This document shows positions 42,752 through 52,064 of a DNA stretch of 64,000 nt, piece after piece; positions within the stretch are counted from its first letter, which is position 1, and each line of letters begins with the position of its first letter. The position numbers were made by a program, and so were the translations under genes. Source of the stretch: Syntrophobacter sp963666995 (lineage in GTDB: Bacteria > Desulfobacterota > Syntrophobacteria > Syntrophobacterales > Syntrophobacteraceae); contig OY762941.1 in NCBI GenBank assembly GCA_963666995.1, positions 2,418,001 to 2,482,000 of the forward strand. Direction: 5' to 3'. The notes beneath the pieces were generated by a model that saw nothing but the letters and a program-made list of their open reading frames with translations, was not told the origin of the DNA and searched no databases.

Positions 42752-44104
42752 CTACTTCTTCACCATTTTTTTCAATTCCAGAAGGTCTCCGTAAGTAAAA
42801 TCGGGACGGCGACACGCAAAGAATGAATTGTTGTGAGTGAGGGGCTCGTTTTCCAGGTCGAAGCGGGATATCCGCCTGGCTTCGATCCACATTGGAGTTC
42901 CGGGCACCGGCGAGTATTCGCAGAGGCGGGGCCGAGCGCCCGCATCTTTCACCACCCGTATGGTGTGAGCGACCTCCGCCGGGGTCTGCCCCGGGACCCC
43001 GCACAAAAGGTAGACCCCGATCCGGTCCGGTGTGAATCCCGCGGCGTGGAGGTTCCTCACCGCCGAAGCGAACATCCCCGTTGCAACCTTCCCGCCCCAT
43101 CGCCTGTGCCTGTCCGCATCCACCGTCTCCAGTCCCAGCCTGATCGTCTCGAACCCGACGGCATGAAGCAGCTCGCACCATTCCGGGGTGAGTGCCCGGA
43201 TGTGGACGGCGTTTGGTGTGTGGAACCTCAGCCTGCGGCCCTCCCTTACGATGCGCTCCAGAGCGGGCTTGAGGCTCGTATCCGCATCGAACAGAAGGGC
43301 ATCGTCGTAGAACGCGAAATCCTCGATCCCTAAGACTTCGTTCCTCCCGACGATTTCCCCGTAGACGGCTTCGGAATCCCGCCGTTCCCATCCTCCAAAG
43401 AGAATTCCCGAAGCGCAGTAAGGGCACCGGAACCTGCATCCTCTGCTGGTGAGTATCGGTGCGTAGGCAATGGGACGGGTGATGCACTCGAGTGCGGGAG
43501 GCGGAGCGGACGTGAAATCGGTCCACCGTGCCTTATTGGAAAGCCTGAAGCCTGTTGCGGCCTCGAGCCGGTCGGGGAGTTCGCCCTGAACACAGGTGAT
43601 CACCCGGTCCGCTCCACTGTGTTCCCGGGCATGAGCGGAGCACAGTTGCGCATAGATGCCTCCCAGCCAGACCGAGGTATCCGGGAAGATATCACGGAGG
43701 ATCCCGATGGCTTCCCGAACGCCGTTATGCCAGTACGTCATGGAAGAGGTTACCCAGATGAGATCCGGCCTGGGAATGACGGCCAACTGCCTTCTCAAGC
43801 TCTCGGGATGGATGCCGTAGCGGTAGTAATACCTGGGGAAATCGGAAAAAACGGCGGGCTTGGGAATGCGCATCCTGGTGTATTTGCCCGTGCCGTGGCG
43901 GCGCGCGGTTCCGGGCAGAACGTCGGCGGATGCGTTCGTGAACGGATCGCAGCGATCGAGGCAGTCGATGAATGCGATCCCGCATCCCCCTTCTCTCAAC
44001 AGGGCGCCGAGGAGCAGAAGGCCGAGGGGTTTCGCCCACAGGTCGTAGGCCGCAAAATCCGTGATCCACGGATTTACAAGAAGAATAAAAGGCGCTTTTG
44101 ACAT
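42752..44104 (-). CDS. B12-binding-type radical SAM protein
   Basis: The 450-residue protein has an N-terminal cobalamin-binding-like region (starting PFILLVNPWITDFA, ending WLGGIYAQL) and a radical SAM domain with the Fe-S motif GCRFRCPYC (CxxxCxxC) near residue 235. TPNAVHIRAL and LGLETVDADRHRRW are typical of the SAM barrel in this class. The usual DxHxxG cobalamin motif is not evident, so B12 binding is uncertain. Such proteins methylate or rearrange inert carbons in lipids, cofactors or natural products. The substrate is unknown. ATG 44104 is used; a GTG three codons upstream is equally poor in ribosome-binding site. Confidence 0.82.
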   Translation of the reverse strand: MSKAPFILLVNPWITDFAAYDLWAKPLGLLLLGALLREGGCGIAFIDCLDRCDPFTNASADVLPGTARRHGTGKYTRMRIPKPAVFSDFPRYYYRYGIHPESLRRQLAVIPRPDLIWVTSSMTYWHNGVREAIGILRDIFPDTSVWLGGIYAQLCSAHAREHSGADRVITCVQGELPDRLEAATGFRLSNKARWTDFTSAPPPALECITRPIAYAPILTSRGCRFRCPYCASGILFGGWERRDSEAVYGEIVGRNEVLGIEDFAFYDDALLFDADTSLKPALERIVREGRRLRFHTPNAVHIRALTPEWCELLHAVGFETIRLGLETVDADRHRRWGGKVATGMFASAVRNLHAAGFTPDRIGVYLLCGVPGQTPAEVAHTIRVVKDAGARPRLCEYSPVPGTPMWIEARRISRFDLENEPLTHNNSFFACRRPDFTYGDLLELKKMVKK

Positions 44105-44317
44105 GATGCCCACGGATGCGCTATGAAAGGTTTCGAACAGTTGATACCGAACTGCAACACGAATAAGGGTGTTTCCTGACAGAATCGCCCTGCTCTTTCA
44201 TTTTACAACCTTTTTCCCCTGGGGGTCAAATTTCGAGGTCGCTTTGTTGCGGACGAGCGGCGGAGGATGCTGTCGATCACCCCCGGCGGCCTCGCTGAGT
44301 GAAGATGGGAGTCCGGG

Positions 44318-44770
44318 ATGCGAGCGGTCGTGCAGAGGGTTCTTGAAAGCAGAGTGACCATAAACGGCGGAGAGGAGACCGGGAGGATCGGCAGAGGGCT
44401 GCTCGTGTTCCTTGGGGTGGGTCCGGACGACGACCTGGGCGACGTGCGCTACATGGCTGAAAAGATAGCCTGTCTCAGGATCTTTCCCGATGAATCGGAC
44501 AAGATGAACCTGTCCGTTTTAGAGATCGGAGGAAGCGTACTGGTCATCTCTCAATTCACCCTGTATGGAGATTGCCGCAAGGGCAGACGGCCTTCGTACG
44601 CCGGAGCCGCTCCTCCCGAACAGGCTGAGAGGCTCTACGATGCGTTCGTCGAAGAGATGAAGAAGCATTCCCTGCCGGTGGAAACCGGGAAGTTCCAGGA
44701 AATGATGCTGGTGCATCTCATAAACGACGGACCGGTTACCCTGCTTCTGGACAGCAAAAAGGCTTTCTAG
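44318..44770 (+). CDS. dtd: D-aminoacyl-tRNA deacylase
   Basis: The 150-residue protein starts MRAVVQRVLESRVTI and has SQFTLYGDCRKGRRP and the C-terminal NDGPVTLLL motif, the signatures of Dtd. It hydrolyses D-aminoacyl-tRNA and glycyl-tRNA-Ala, editing translation errors; alaS is elsewhere in the window. ATG 44318 follows GGGAG. It stands alone. Confidence 0.96.
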   Translation: MRAVVQRVLESRVTINGGEETGRIGRGLLVFLGVGPDDDLGDVRYMAEKIACLRIFPDESDKMNLSVLEIGGSVLVISQFTLYGDCRKGRRPSYAGAAPPEQAERLYDAFVEEMKKHSLPVETGKFQEMMLVHLINDGPVTLLLDSKKAF

Positions 44771-44911
44771 GCCCGTCATCCGCCCACCTTTGCAGCAGCT
44801 TGAGAATTCCTGAAAATCCTTCGACAAAGTCTGATGCAACCCTTTACGAATCGACTGATAGCAGCTATACTGACATCCCAAAGGCGGGGTTTATCGAAAG
44901 AATGAGTGGCT

Positions 44912-44940
44912 TTGACTGGTTGCTGTTTATTGGATTATTT
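44912..44940 (+). promoter_or_regulatory. Candidate sigma-70 promoter upstream of tatA
   Basis: TTGACT (44912-44917), a 17-bp spacer and TTATTT (44935-44940) lie in an AT-rich patch about 190 bp before tatA. Long leader, no other feature. A 20-codon ORF overlaps it and is likely chance. Confidence 0.4.
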
Positions 44941-45132
44941 TTTGTGATTGATAATTCTGCTTGATGAATCCTTCCGTTCGGCCACGGGGTTGGGGTCTTG
45001 CGGGATCGGTTCATTCAGCAAAATGCCGCCGGTAGCTTTTCAACGGGCGGTGTGCGGCTTATTTTCCTCCTAGACCATACGGATTGATACCCCGGAACGC
45101 ACCTTATCTTCCTGGCAAAGAAAGGAGTCAGT

Positions 45133-45396
45133 ATGTTCAGCATGCCCGACGTCGCTGTGATCTTAGGAGTTGTTCTACTCATTTTTGGGCCGAAAAAACT
45201 CCCGGAAATCGGTGCATCACTGGGAAAAGGCATAAAAAGCTTCAGGAAGGCCACTGAAGAGGGAGAGAAGATCATGACCGATCCTCTGTCCGTTGTCGAT
45301 TCGCAACAGGCGACTCCCCAATTGACGGCGGAGACCGCAGAAAAGGTGGAAAGCAAACCCGCCACGACCGATCATCCGGAAAGCACGGCAAAATGA
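45133..45396 (+). CDS. tatA: Sec-independent protein translocase subunit TatA/TatE
   Basis: The 87-residue protein has one short membrane helix (AVILGVVLLIF), the conserved FGPKKLPEIGASLGKGI hinge and an amphipathic helix, then a variable charged tail. TatA forms the pore for folded twin-arginine cargo such as the hemerythrin-like protein predicted at 17.5 kb. tatB and tatC are not in the window. The start follows AAAGGAG, and the stop overlaps the next start by 4 bp. Confidence 0.92.
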   Translation: MFSMPDVAVILGVVLLIFGPKKLPEIGASLGKGIKSFRKATEEGEKIMTDPLSVVDSQQATPQLTAETAEKVESKPATTDHPESTAK

Positions 45397-46121
45397 ATGG
45401 TAAGGAAAGAAATCATGTTTGGCTCAAGCTGATATTGCTTGTGCTCATTCTTGGCGGTCTCACGTTTTTGCTCTATGAATCTGGTCTGATCAAAATCTTT
45501 TTCAGCAAGAAAAAGTTGGTGCACTTCCTGGATTCGCTTGGTCCGTTGGGGCCGGTCGGATTCATGGTTCTCCAGGCTCTGCAGGTCATCATATCCCCCA
45601 TCCCCGGGGATGTGACCGGGATTCTCGGCGGGTTCCTTTACGGTCCGTGGTTCGCGGTTCTGCTTTCGACCATCGGGCTGACGGTGGGGTCCTGCGCTGC
45701 CTTTGGGCTTTCGAGGGCTTTCGGCCGTCCGTTTGCCGAAAGATTCGTGCCGAAAGCGGCCATGGGGCGTTTTGATTATCTGATTGAACACAAAGGCGCC
45801 TTCCTGGCGTTTCTGCTGTTTCTCATTCCCGGATTTCCAAAGGATTATTTCTGCTACATTTTCGGCCTCGGAAAAATGCCCGCCGGGCAATTTATAGGGG
45901 TGAGCACTGCCGGCCGGCTGCTCGGAACGATCCTGCTCTCGCTCAGCGGTAATTGCATCCGGTTGCACCAGTACATGTACCTGTCCATCCTTGTCGGAGT
46001 CTCCCTGATCGTCATCTTCGTGGCATGGGTGTTCAGGGATAAAATGGAAAGCATATTCAGAACGCTGCAGGCAAAAGCCCGCAGGAGAGAAAAACCCAAA
46101 GACATCCGGGTCGATGCCTGA
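45393..46121 (+). CDS. VTT (TVP38/TMEM64/DedA-like) membrane protein
   Basis: The 242-residue protein has about six membrane helices and the VTT-domain signatures PGDVTGILGGFLYGP and a re-entrant G-rich segment, plus LIPGFPKDYFCYIFGL. DedA/VTT relatives flip or scramble phospholipids or undecaprenyl carrier lipid. It overlaps tatA by 4 bp, so it is coupled to it. The C-terminus is basic (RRREKPK). Confidence 0.88.
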   Translation: MNGKERNHVWLKLILLVLILGGLTFLLYESGLIKIFFSKKKLVHFLDSLGPLGPVGFMVLQALQVIISPIPGDVTGILGGFLYGPWFAVLLSTIGLTVGSCAAFGLSRAFGRPFAERFVPKAAMGRFDYLIEHKGAFLAFLLFLIPGFPKDYFCYIFGLGKMPAGQFIGVSTAGRLLGTILLSLSGNCIRLHQYMYLSILVGVSLIVIFVAWVFRDKMESIFRTLQAKARRREKPKDIRVDA

Positions 46122-46248
46122 TTTATTGGGGTGTCCGGTCGTTCAGTTCGTTTCCTGGTCTGTGGATGTGTTCGGGTAACGTCCCGCCGGATTCCATTCG
46201 CGGTGCTCTCGGGATGCGGCGGGCCGAGATTGGTTCAAGCAAAAAAAA

Positions 46249-46278
46249 CTCCCCCTTTAGCGGAATGACAAGGGGGAG
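46249..46278 (-). terminator. Intrinsic terminator of the rubrerythrin gene
   Basis: On the minus strand the stem CTCCCCCTT / AAGGGGGAG is closed by a 12-nt loop and followed by eight T. Arms are at 46270-46278 and 46249-46257. This is a textbook Rho-independent terminator 33 bp after the stop codon. Confidence 0.92.
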
Positions 46279-46311
46279 CCGAAATGGGGGAAAAACCGGC
46301 GGGAAGCGGCA

Positions 46312-46803
46312 TCACGCCTTGAAGAAGGCCTTCTGGTTGGCGCCGCAGACCGGGCATTTGTCGGGGGCTTCCCGCTCAAAGGTGGCGCCGCAGATCTTGC
46401 AGATGTAATAATCCTGCACGGGGAATTTATCCGGGTTCCCGATTGCCTCCTTATAGAGTTCCGCATGCATCTTTTCCACTTCGTTTGCGTAGTGGAAACT
46501 CATCTCGGCGGATTTGTTCCCTTCCTCCTTCGCGTCTGCGATCATCTGCGGATACATTTTCTTGAATTCATGCGTTTCGCCCGCAAGCGCTTCGTTTAAG
46601 TTTTCCACCGTCGATTTCACGCCGCCGGCGGTTCGCAGGTGTTTGTGTGCGTGAATGGTCTCGGCTTGCGCTATCGCCTGGAAAAGTTTTGCAACCCCGT
46701 GAAGAAATTCGTCTTCAGCCCGTTCCGCAAACGCGAGATAACGGCGATTGGCCTGAGACTCACCAGCAAAAGCATCCTTCAAATTCTTTTCAGTCTTCGA
46801 CAT
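46312..46803 (-). CDS. Rubrerythrin
   Basis: The 163-residue protein has an N-terminal di-iron four-helix bundle (EKNLKDAFAGESQANRRYLAFAE and later ALAGETHEFKKMYP) and a C-terminal rubredoxin-like knuckle with CKICG and CPVCG near 134-155. Rubrerythrins are cytoplasmic peroxidases that protect anaerobes from hydrogen peroxide. ATG 46803 follows AAAAGGAGA. It is a single-gene unit ending at a strong terminator. The gap upstream is 895 bp. Confidence 0.95.
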   Translation of the reverse strand: MSKTEKNLKDAFAGESQANRRYLAFAERAEDEFLHGVAKLFQAIAQAETIHAHKHLRTAGGVKSTVENLNEALAGETHEFKKMYPQMIADAKEEGNKSAEMSFHYANEVEKMHAELYKEAIGNPDKFPVQDYYICKICGATFEREAPDKCPVCGANQKAFFKA

Positions 46804-47698
46804 TATGTCTCCTTTTCTATCATGGTGTCAGGAAATCCGGATTCATCAGGCGGACCGGAGGCCTATCCATCTCCTTCTGCCGGCGGGGCGGATTGAGGGC
46901 GAAGGGATGACGCTTTAAACGGCCGCTGCATTCTTCAACCCGGTTCACCCTGTCAAGGCTGGGAACGAAGTGTAATTTCCCGATAGACACGATTCGGGCG
47001 GCGGCTGTTGTCTTGTCACATGCTCCGGCTTAAAGCCCCGATTGTGGATCAGCAGTAACAGGAAATCTAAGAAAACAGGCAGCGAATGTCAATTGACGTA
47101 TATTTGGGGTTGTTATCGCCGTCTCTAATATTGTAATTTAATCCATAAGTCGGGAGCGGTCTTCCGGCGATGCCGTTCACTCAATAATAGAACAGCCAGG
47201 CTGTCGTTTCGGGCAACTCGGGAAATCTTTTGGATCATCGATCGTGAACGGATTTTCCCCTTCGGTTGAAATGACGGAATGTCCACCTGCCCCCCGAAGT
47301 CAACGGCACTGGGTCCTCCGGCTATTGATAGATCTCCTGGGGATGATTTTCTTGCAACTGTAGGGAATGACGGTTAAAGCGATTCCCCTCTCCAAACCCG
47401 TGCAGAGCTGACCCTCGGCTTACGGCAAGAGAATCCCTTCTCAGTGCACAGTGAGGGGATTTTCCGGACACACGCACCGGCTTCTTTCCTCAATGGACTT
47501 TCCGCGGCTTACATGGCTACGGAGATCATGGTAAACGGTTTTGTCCGGTCGACTCCATTTTAAGATCCGTCGTCCACCGAAGACTGCCTGTTCCCGCGAC
47601 GGGAAGGGATCATTCGATGCGGCCCCCGCAGGAGCGGCAGGGGGTGGAGCCGCCCCGGACGAAGACAACAGGTTTTCCGGCAAAAGAGAGGAGACACA
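46804..47698. other. Long gap between rubrerythrin and thioesterase genes
   Basis: 895 bp between divergent genes with no recognised gene and no good start codons with ribosome sites. It includes AT-rich patches near 47080-47150. A promoter for each flanking gene is expected, but none stands out. The rest reads as decayed or non-coding sequence; a small RNA cannot be excluded from sequence alone. Confidence 0.4.
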
Positions 47699-48112
47699 AT
47701 GAGCACACCTTTTCAGGTTGGAATGAGTCACGAACTGAAAATCAAGTCCCTTCCCGAACACTCAGCACAACGCTTTTATCCCAATCTGCCCGATGTCTTT
47801 GCGACTCCCGTCCTCGGCGGCCTGATGGAAAGAGTGTCGGCCGAACTGATCAACCGGCATCTCAAACCCGGTGAACAGTCGGTGGGAATTTCCATGTATC
47901 TCCAGCACTCAGCGGCCACGCCCCTGGGCATGGAAATTCGAGTGAGAACGGAAATTACGGCGGTTGAGGGCAGGAAGCTTACTTTTAAGCTGGAGGCTTT
48001 CGATGAAGCGGAGAAGATCGGCGAGGCAACTCACGAGCGCTTCATCATCCAGGCCGACAAATTCAATGCCCGGGTGGCGGAAAAGGCCCAAAAGATGGCC
48101 GGAGGCCGCTGA
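47699..48112 (+). CDS. Hotdog thioesterase resembling fluoroacetyl-CoA thioesterase FlK
   Basis: The 137-residue hotdog protein has T36, E44 and H70. These have exactly the spacing of the FlK triad (Thr42, Glu50, His76). The motif around the Thr is VFATPVLGGLMERVSAE and around the His MYLQHSAATP. In FlK these residues discriminate fluoroacetyl-CoA; relatives in anaerobes hydrolyse small acyl-CoA thioesters. It sits 60 bp upstream of an acyl-CoA synthetase gene, so it may set acyl-CoA levels. ATG 47699 follows GAGAGGAG. Confidence 0.82.
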   Translation: MSTPFQVGMSHELKIKSLPEHSAQRFYPNLPDVFATPVLGGLMERVSAELINRHLKPGEQSVGISMYLQHSAATPLGMEIRVRTEITAVEGRKLTFKLEAFDEAEKIGEATHERFIIQADKFNARVAEKAQKMAGGR

Positions 48113-48172
48113 CGGGAATGCCGCGGAAGGTACGATTTTGCTCACAGCATCCCGATTCAGGGGAGGTCCCTT

Positions 48173-50182
48173 ATGGCTCTAGATGAATTGCGGTCGTTTT
48201 TCCATCCCTCGAGCGTGGCGGTCATTGGAGCGTCGGACGCCGAGGGCAAACTGGGGCATGAGATACTCAGGAACCTGATCGAGGGCGGTTTTCCCGGCGC
48301 CCTGTATCCCATCAATCCCAAGGCCGAGAGGATCCTGGGGCTGACCTGTTTCAAGAACGTGAAGGACATCCCGGACCAGGTCGATATGGCCGTTGTGATC
48401 ATTCCGGCCCGGATGGTGCCGCAGGCCATCAGGGACTGCGGGGAAAAGGGCGTGAAGGGGGCGGTCATCGTGTCCGGCGGTTTCAGCGAAGCAGGCCCCG
48501 CAGGCGAGGAACTCCAGAAGGAACTCATCCGCGTCGCCTCCGAGTACGAAATTCGAATGATCGGCCCGAACTGCCAGGGGATCAACAACCCGCACCATGC
48601 TCTGTGCGCTTCCTGGCCGTTGCTCACCATGAAGGGGCGCGTGGCCGTCATCAGCCAGAGCGGCACGGTGGGGGCGGCGATGATGGACTGGTTTTCGGTC
48701 GAGGAACTCGGGGTGTCGAGTTTCGTGAGCCTCGGGAACCGGGCCGATATCGATGAAGTGGACCTCATCGAATATTTCGAGAACGATCCCAATACGAAGG
48801 TTATAGCGGCTTACATCGAAGGAGTAAGGGATGCGTCGCGTTTCCGGGACGTCCTGCAAAGCATGACCAAACCGCTGGTAATTCTCAAGTCGGGCAGGAC
48901 ACCGCGAGGCCGCGTGGCGGCCGAGTCCCACACCAAGTCGCTTGCCGGAGCGGATGCGATATATTCGTCGCTGTTCCGGCGGCACGGGGTCTGCCGGGCC
49001 GAGAGCATTGAGGAACTGTACGATTTTTCCAAGGCATTTGCCTACCTCAAGCCGCCCTCAGGGAACAATATCCTCTTCATTACGACATCCGGGGGATCGG
49101 CAATCCTTGCAACGGACACAGCCGAACGGGAAGGCCTCTCGGTATCGCGGCTCCCCGGCGAACTGGCGGCGCAGCTCGAGGGAATCATCCCGCCGCACGC
49201 CATCAAAGCCAATCCCCTGGACCTCACCGGGGACGCGAACGCCGGAATGTTTCAGGAAGTGATCCAGCGGGCGCGCCCGTTCTATGACACCCTGGGGATC
49301 ATCTTCGGCGACCCCATCATCGGCGCTTCGGAAGTCGTGACACCGGACGCGAACGAAGTCGTCATATTCCTTGGGGGAGCCGAAGTCGAACGCACCGAGC
49401 GGCAGAGAATGCATCGGAAGGGAATCCCTGTGTTTCCCACTCCCGAACGGGCAATCAGCGCGTTGGCTCAGTTGATCCCTCAGAAGAAAAAGGGCGTGAA
49501 GGCAAAAACTACATTTCCCGTGGCCTCGGGCCGATCCCAATTGAGCGTTTATGAAAGCTTCGAGTTCCTCGAAGGCAAGGGGTTCGACTGCATCATCAGC
49601 CGCTTTGCGGACAGTCCGGGGAAGGCGGTCCACCTGGCTCATCGCATGGGATTCCCGGTATCGCTCAAAGTGAATTCTCCGGATATCCTGCACAAATCCG
49701 ACTGTGGCGGAGTGAGGCTGAACATCCAGTCCGCGCTCGAATTGCGGAATGCCTATGCCCAGATGATGGAGCGGGTGCGTTCCCATCATCCGGACGCAAG
49801 GATCTCCGGGCTCGTCGTGAGCGCCATGGCTTCTCCAGGCCTCGAGCTTATCATGGGAATGAATCGGGACCCGCAGTTCGGGCCGATCATCATTTTCGGA
49901 CTGGGAGGGATTGCCGTGGAACTGCTCCGCGATGTTTCCATGCGACTCCTGCCGATCGACAGGGACGACGCCCTGGAGATGATCGGGGAGATCCGTGGAG
50001 CGCCCCTCCTGAAGGGCTTCCGGGGAGGCCGTCCGGTGGATGAGAACGCCCTGGCTGACGGACTGCTCAGGCTCGCCCGAATTGCCGGGGAACATGAGGA
50101 TATTGTCGAAATCGACCTCAATCCCGTTCTCGCCTATTCGGAAGGCATGGTGGTCGTGGACGCGAGAGTGCTTAAGGCATAA
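48173..50182 (+). CDS. ADP-forming acetyl/acyl-CoA synthetase, fused alpha and beta subunits
   Basis: The 669-residue protein joins an N-terminal CoA-binding/ligase part (FFHPSSVAVIGASD, ISQSGTVGAAM) to a C-terminal ATP-grasp part (SLKVNSPDILHKSDCGGVRLN). The likely phospho-histidine is His253 in AESHTKSLAG, where relatives often have SHTGSLAG. These enzymes convert acyl-CoA plus ADP and phosphate to acid plus ATP, conserving energy in fermentative anaerobes. The start follows GGGGAGG. It lies 60 bp after a thioesterase gene and 41 bp before a secreted-protein gene. Confidence 0.93.
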   Translation: MALDELRSFFHPSSVAVIGASDAEGKLGHEILRNLIEGGFPGALYPINPKAERILGLTCFKNVKDIPDQVDMAVVIIPARMVPQAIRDCGEKGVKGAVIVSGGFSEAGPAGEELQKELIRVASEYEIRMIGPNCQGINNPHHALCASWPLLTMKGRVAVISQSGTVGAAMMDWFSVEELGVSSFVSLGNRADIDEVDLIEYFENDPNTKVIAAYIEGVRDASRFRDVLQSMTKPLVILKSGRTPRGRVAAESHTKSLAGADAIYSSLFRRHGVCRAESIEELYDFSKAFAYLKPPSGNNILFITTSGGSAILATDTAEREGLSVSRLPGELAAQLEGIIPPHAIKANPLDLTGDANAGMFQEVIQRARPFYDTLGIIFGDPIIGASEVVTPDANEVVIFLGGAEVERTERQRMHRKGIPVFPTPERAISALAQLIPQKKKGVKAKTTFPVASGRSQLSVYESFEFLEGKGFDCIISRFADSPGKAVHLAHRMGFPVSLKVNSPDILHKSDCGGVRLNIQSALELRNAYAQMMERVRSHHPDARISGLVVSAMASPGLELIMGMNRDPQFGPIIIFGLGGIAVELLRDVSMRLLPIDRDDALEMIGEIRGAPLLKGFRGGRPVDENALADGLLRLARIAGEHEDIVEIDLNPVLAYSEGMVVVDARVLKA

Positions 50183-50223
50183 AGGCGTTTTGGCCGATTG
50201 ACTCCGGTGAGGAGGTGCTCAAG

Positions 50224-50829
50224 ATGCCCCGCAAGGGAACGATTGCACTGCTGGTGTTGCTGCTGGCGGGATTCACGCTGACCGGCGTAAAGACCGTTCG
50301 GGCCGATGATGTCATGGATTCCATCAACCAGGCGATCGAGGCATACAGGAAGGGCGATTATTCCGGAGCTGCGGGAAGCCTCGACTATGCGGCCCAGCTC
50401 ATGAGGCAGAAGCGCGGCGAACGGCTGCTGTCCTTTCTGCCGGAACCTTTGCCCGGCTGGACGGGGGAGGAGCCGAAGTCACAGGCTGTGGGACAGATGA
50501 TGCTCGGCGGGATGCTGTCCGGGGAGAGGCGTTACTTCAAAGGTGCGAATACGATCACCGTCACCATCGTCAGCGATTCACCGATGCTCCTCCAGGGCGC
50601 AATGGTGATGTTGACCAATCCCATGTTCGCCGGTTCCGAAGGCGGCACCCTCCAGAGAATCAAGGGGCAGAACGCCTTGGTCAGCTATGACTCATCTTCA
50701 CAGAGCGGAAGTGTGAAGGTCATTGTGGCCAACCGGGTGCTCGTTACGATAGACGGCCAGGGGATAGCACAGAAGGATCTCATCGATTACGCTTCGGCCA
50801 TCAACTACCAGAAGCTGCAGTCCCTCTAG
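50224..50829 (+). CDS. Exported protein of unknown function
   Basis: The 201-residue protein has a signal peptide (KGTIALLVLLLAGFTLTG, cleaved after about residue 27) and a soluble domain with PLPGWTGEEPKSQAVG and a long stretch without cysteines. A short N-terminal repeat-like helix (AIEAYRKGDYSGAAGSL) suggests a TPR-like start. I do not recognise the family. ATG 50224 follows GGAGG; a GTG three codons upstream is possible. It is read after the acyl-CoA synthetase gene and may share its transcript. Confidence 0.65.
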   Translation: MPRKGTIALLVLLLAGFTLTGVKTVRADDVMDSINQAIEAYRKGDYSGAAGSLDYAAQLMRQKRGERLLSFLPEPLPGWTGEEPKSQAVGQMMLGGMLSGERRYFKGANTITVTIVSDSPMLLQGAMVMLTNPMFAGSEGGTLQRIKGQNALVSYDSSSQSGSVKVIVANRVLVTIDGQGIAQKDLIDYASAINYQKLQSL

Positions 50830-50861
50830 GGAGAGTGCCGGTGAAGAAAGGAAATCGGAGA

Positions 50862-50909
50862 ACCTCTTGCGCTTCGCGCCCGGATAACAAGTATCCGGGC
50901 TACCCGTTG
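50862..50909. repeat. Dispersed hairpin repeat, element D
   Basis: CCTCTTGCGCTTCGCGCC followed by CGGATAACAAGTATCCGGGC, a short copy of the family at 26.1 kb lacking the middle modules. The CGGATA/TATCCG arms form a hairpin. It lies between the exported-protein and aldolase genes, which converge. Confidence 0.6.
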
Positions 50910-51088
50910 GGGGTGTAGAGTGTACCCGCTCAAGGACGCTCCATTCTTTGCATTCCTGCCGATGTCACCCGTGAAATCGCTCGGATCGGGATCAAATCTT
51001 TGCCCGCCACTCCGTTCCTCCCATTATTGCCTATGTTACCCCTGGAATGGTTCACGCCGAGGGCAAATCTTCAACTTGCGGTCCGGGT

Positions 51089-51736
51089 TCAGCCCAGGAG
51101 GGCGCACCGGATTTTTTCGAGTTTCTCGAGGGCTTCCTTCCCCATCGCATCCGGAGGACACCGGCCGATCATGGATGCATAATAGAGAGTGTACGCTGCG
51201 TGTTCCAGCTTTTCGAGCCGCATGTAGGCTTCTCGAAGGGTCCGGCCAAAGGTGAGAGAACCGTGCCGTTCGAGCAGAATGGCCTGGTGGTCCCTGACGA
51301 ACGGGGCGATCGAATCGGGGACTTCGTCGGTGGAGGGAGTCGCATACGGGGCGGTGGGCACGTTGCCGATAGTCAACCAGACCTCGGGAAGAACGTCTGC
51401 CGCAAAAGCGACCCCTGCCAGAGAAAAGGCGGTAAGAAGGGGCGGATGGGCGTGGACGAGTGCCCCCACGTCGGTCCTGTTCCTGTAGACCACGAGGTGC
51501 ATCCGGATCTCGCTCGAAGGCCTTCCATCGCCCGATATCGTTTCGCCCGCAAAGTTGACTACCAGAAGATCGGCGGGGTCGAGTTCCCCTTTTGCCCTGC
51601 CGCTCGGAGTAATAAGCAGCCGGTCGGATCCCAGCCTGCAGCTTACATTGCCGTCCGTGGCGGCAATCAGCCGCCTGTCGTCGAGTTTTTTGCAGATCCG
51701 CACCAGCTCAGCGCGAAGTTCCGATTCGCCGTTCAT
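51089..51736 (-). CDS. Class II aldolase/adducin-family protein (fuculose-phosphate aldolase-like)
   Basis: The 215-residue protein has the zinc-dependent class II aldolase layout: ATDGNVSCRLG, ITPSGRAKGEL, the acid residue in SSEIRMH, zinc ligands in HAHPP and the later His in ERHGSLTFG. Close relatives cleave L-fuculose- or ribulose-phosphates or dehydrate methylthioribulose. The short length and isolated gene do not fix the substrate. ATG 51736 follows a GGGGGGA site. Confidence 0.88.
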   Translation of the reverse strand: MNGESELRAELVRICKKLDDRRLIAATDGNVSCRLGSDRLLITPSGRAKGELDPADLLVVNFAGETISGDGRPSSEIRMHLVVYRNRTDVGALVHAHPPLLTAFSLAGVAFAADVLPEVWLTIGNVPTAPYATPSTDEVPDSIAPFVRDHQAILLERHGSLTFGRTLREAYMRLEKLEHAAYTLYYASMIGRCPPDAMGKEALEKLEKIRCALLG

Positions 51737-52064
51737 ATCAATCCCCCCGGTAACATCTCCATTCCGTATTTTTGCACCGCGCGGGCTGCGCGCCTGCCTT
51801 TAGCCTTGTGTTCAACGGAAATTCCCTTTTATACTTGAAAACTTGTAGCACACGGCGCGAAACATTCCCACAAATAGTGTCCATAAAGAACGCGCCCATA
51901 AACTCCCGGCCCCATCGGCCTCAACGAGGGAGGCATTTGCCTGCTCCGGCCGTGCCGAGTCATGGGGGACTGGAGCGTGCGGTGCGGACTTGTTGAACCC
52001 GGATTCTTTGCCTGCCCTGCGGTCGAGACTCAAAGCGGCAGATACCAGAAGGAACTTTGCCAAC
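51737..52064. other. Divergent gap between the aldolase and ftsY genes
   Basis: About 330 bp without a recognised gene. The ftsY frame is open from 51990 but its upstream part (SLPALRSRLKAADTRRN) is not family-like. No clear promoter. Confidence 0.35.

Noticed and set aside
44902..44964. 20-codon hydrophobic ORF upstream of tatA
   Set aside because: Overlaps a good promoter match, has a weak ribosome site, and AT-rich DNA gives such frames by chance.
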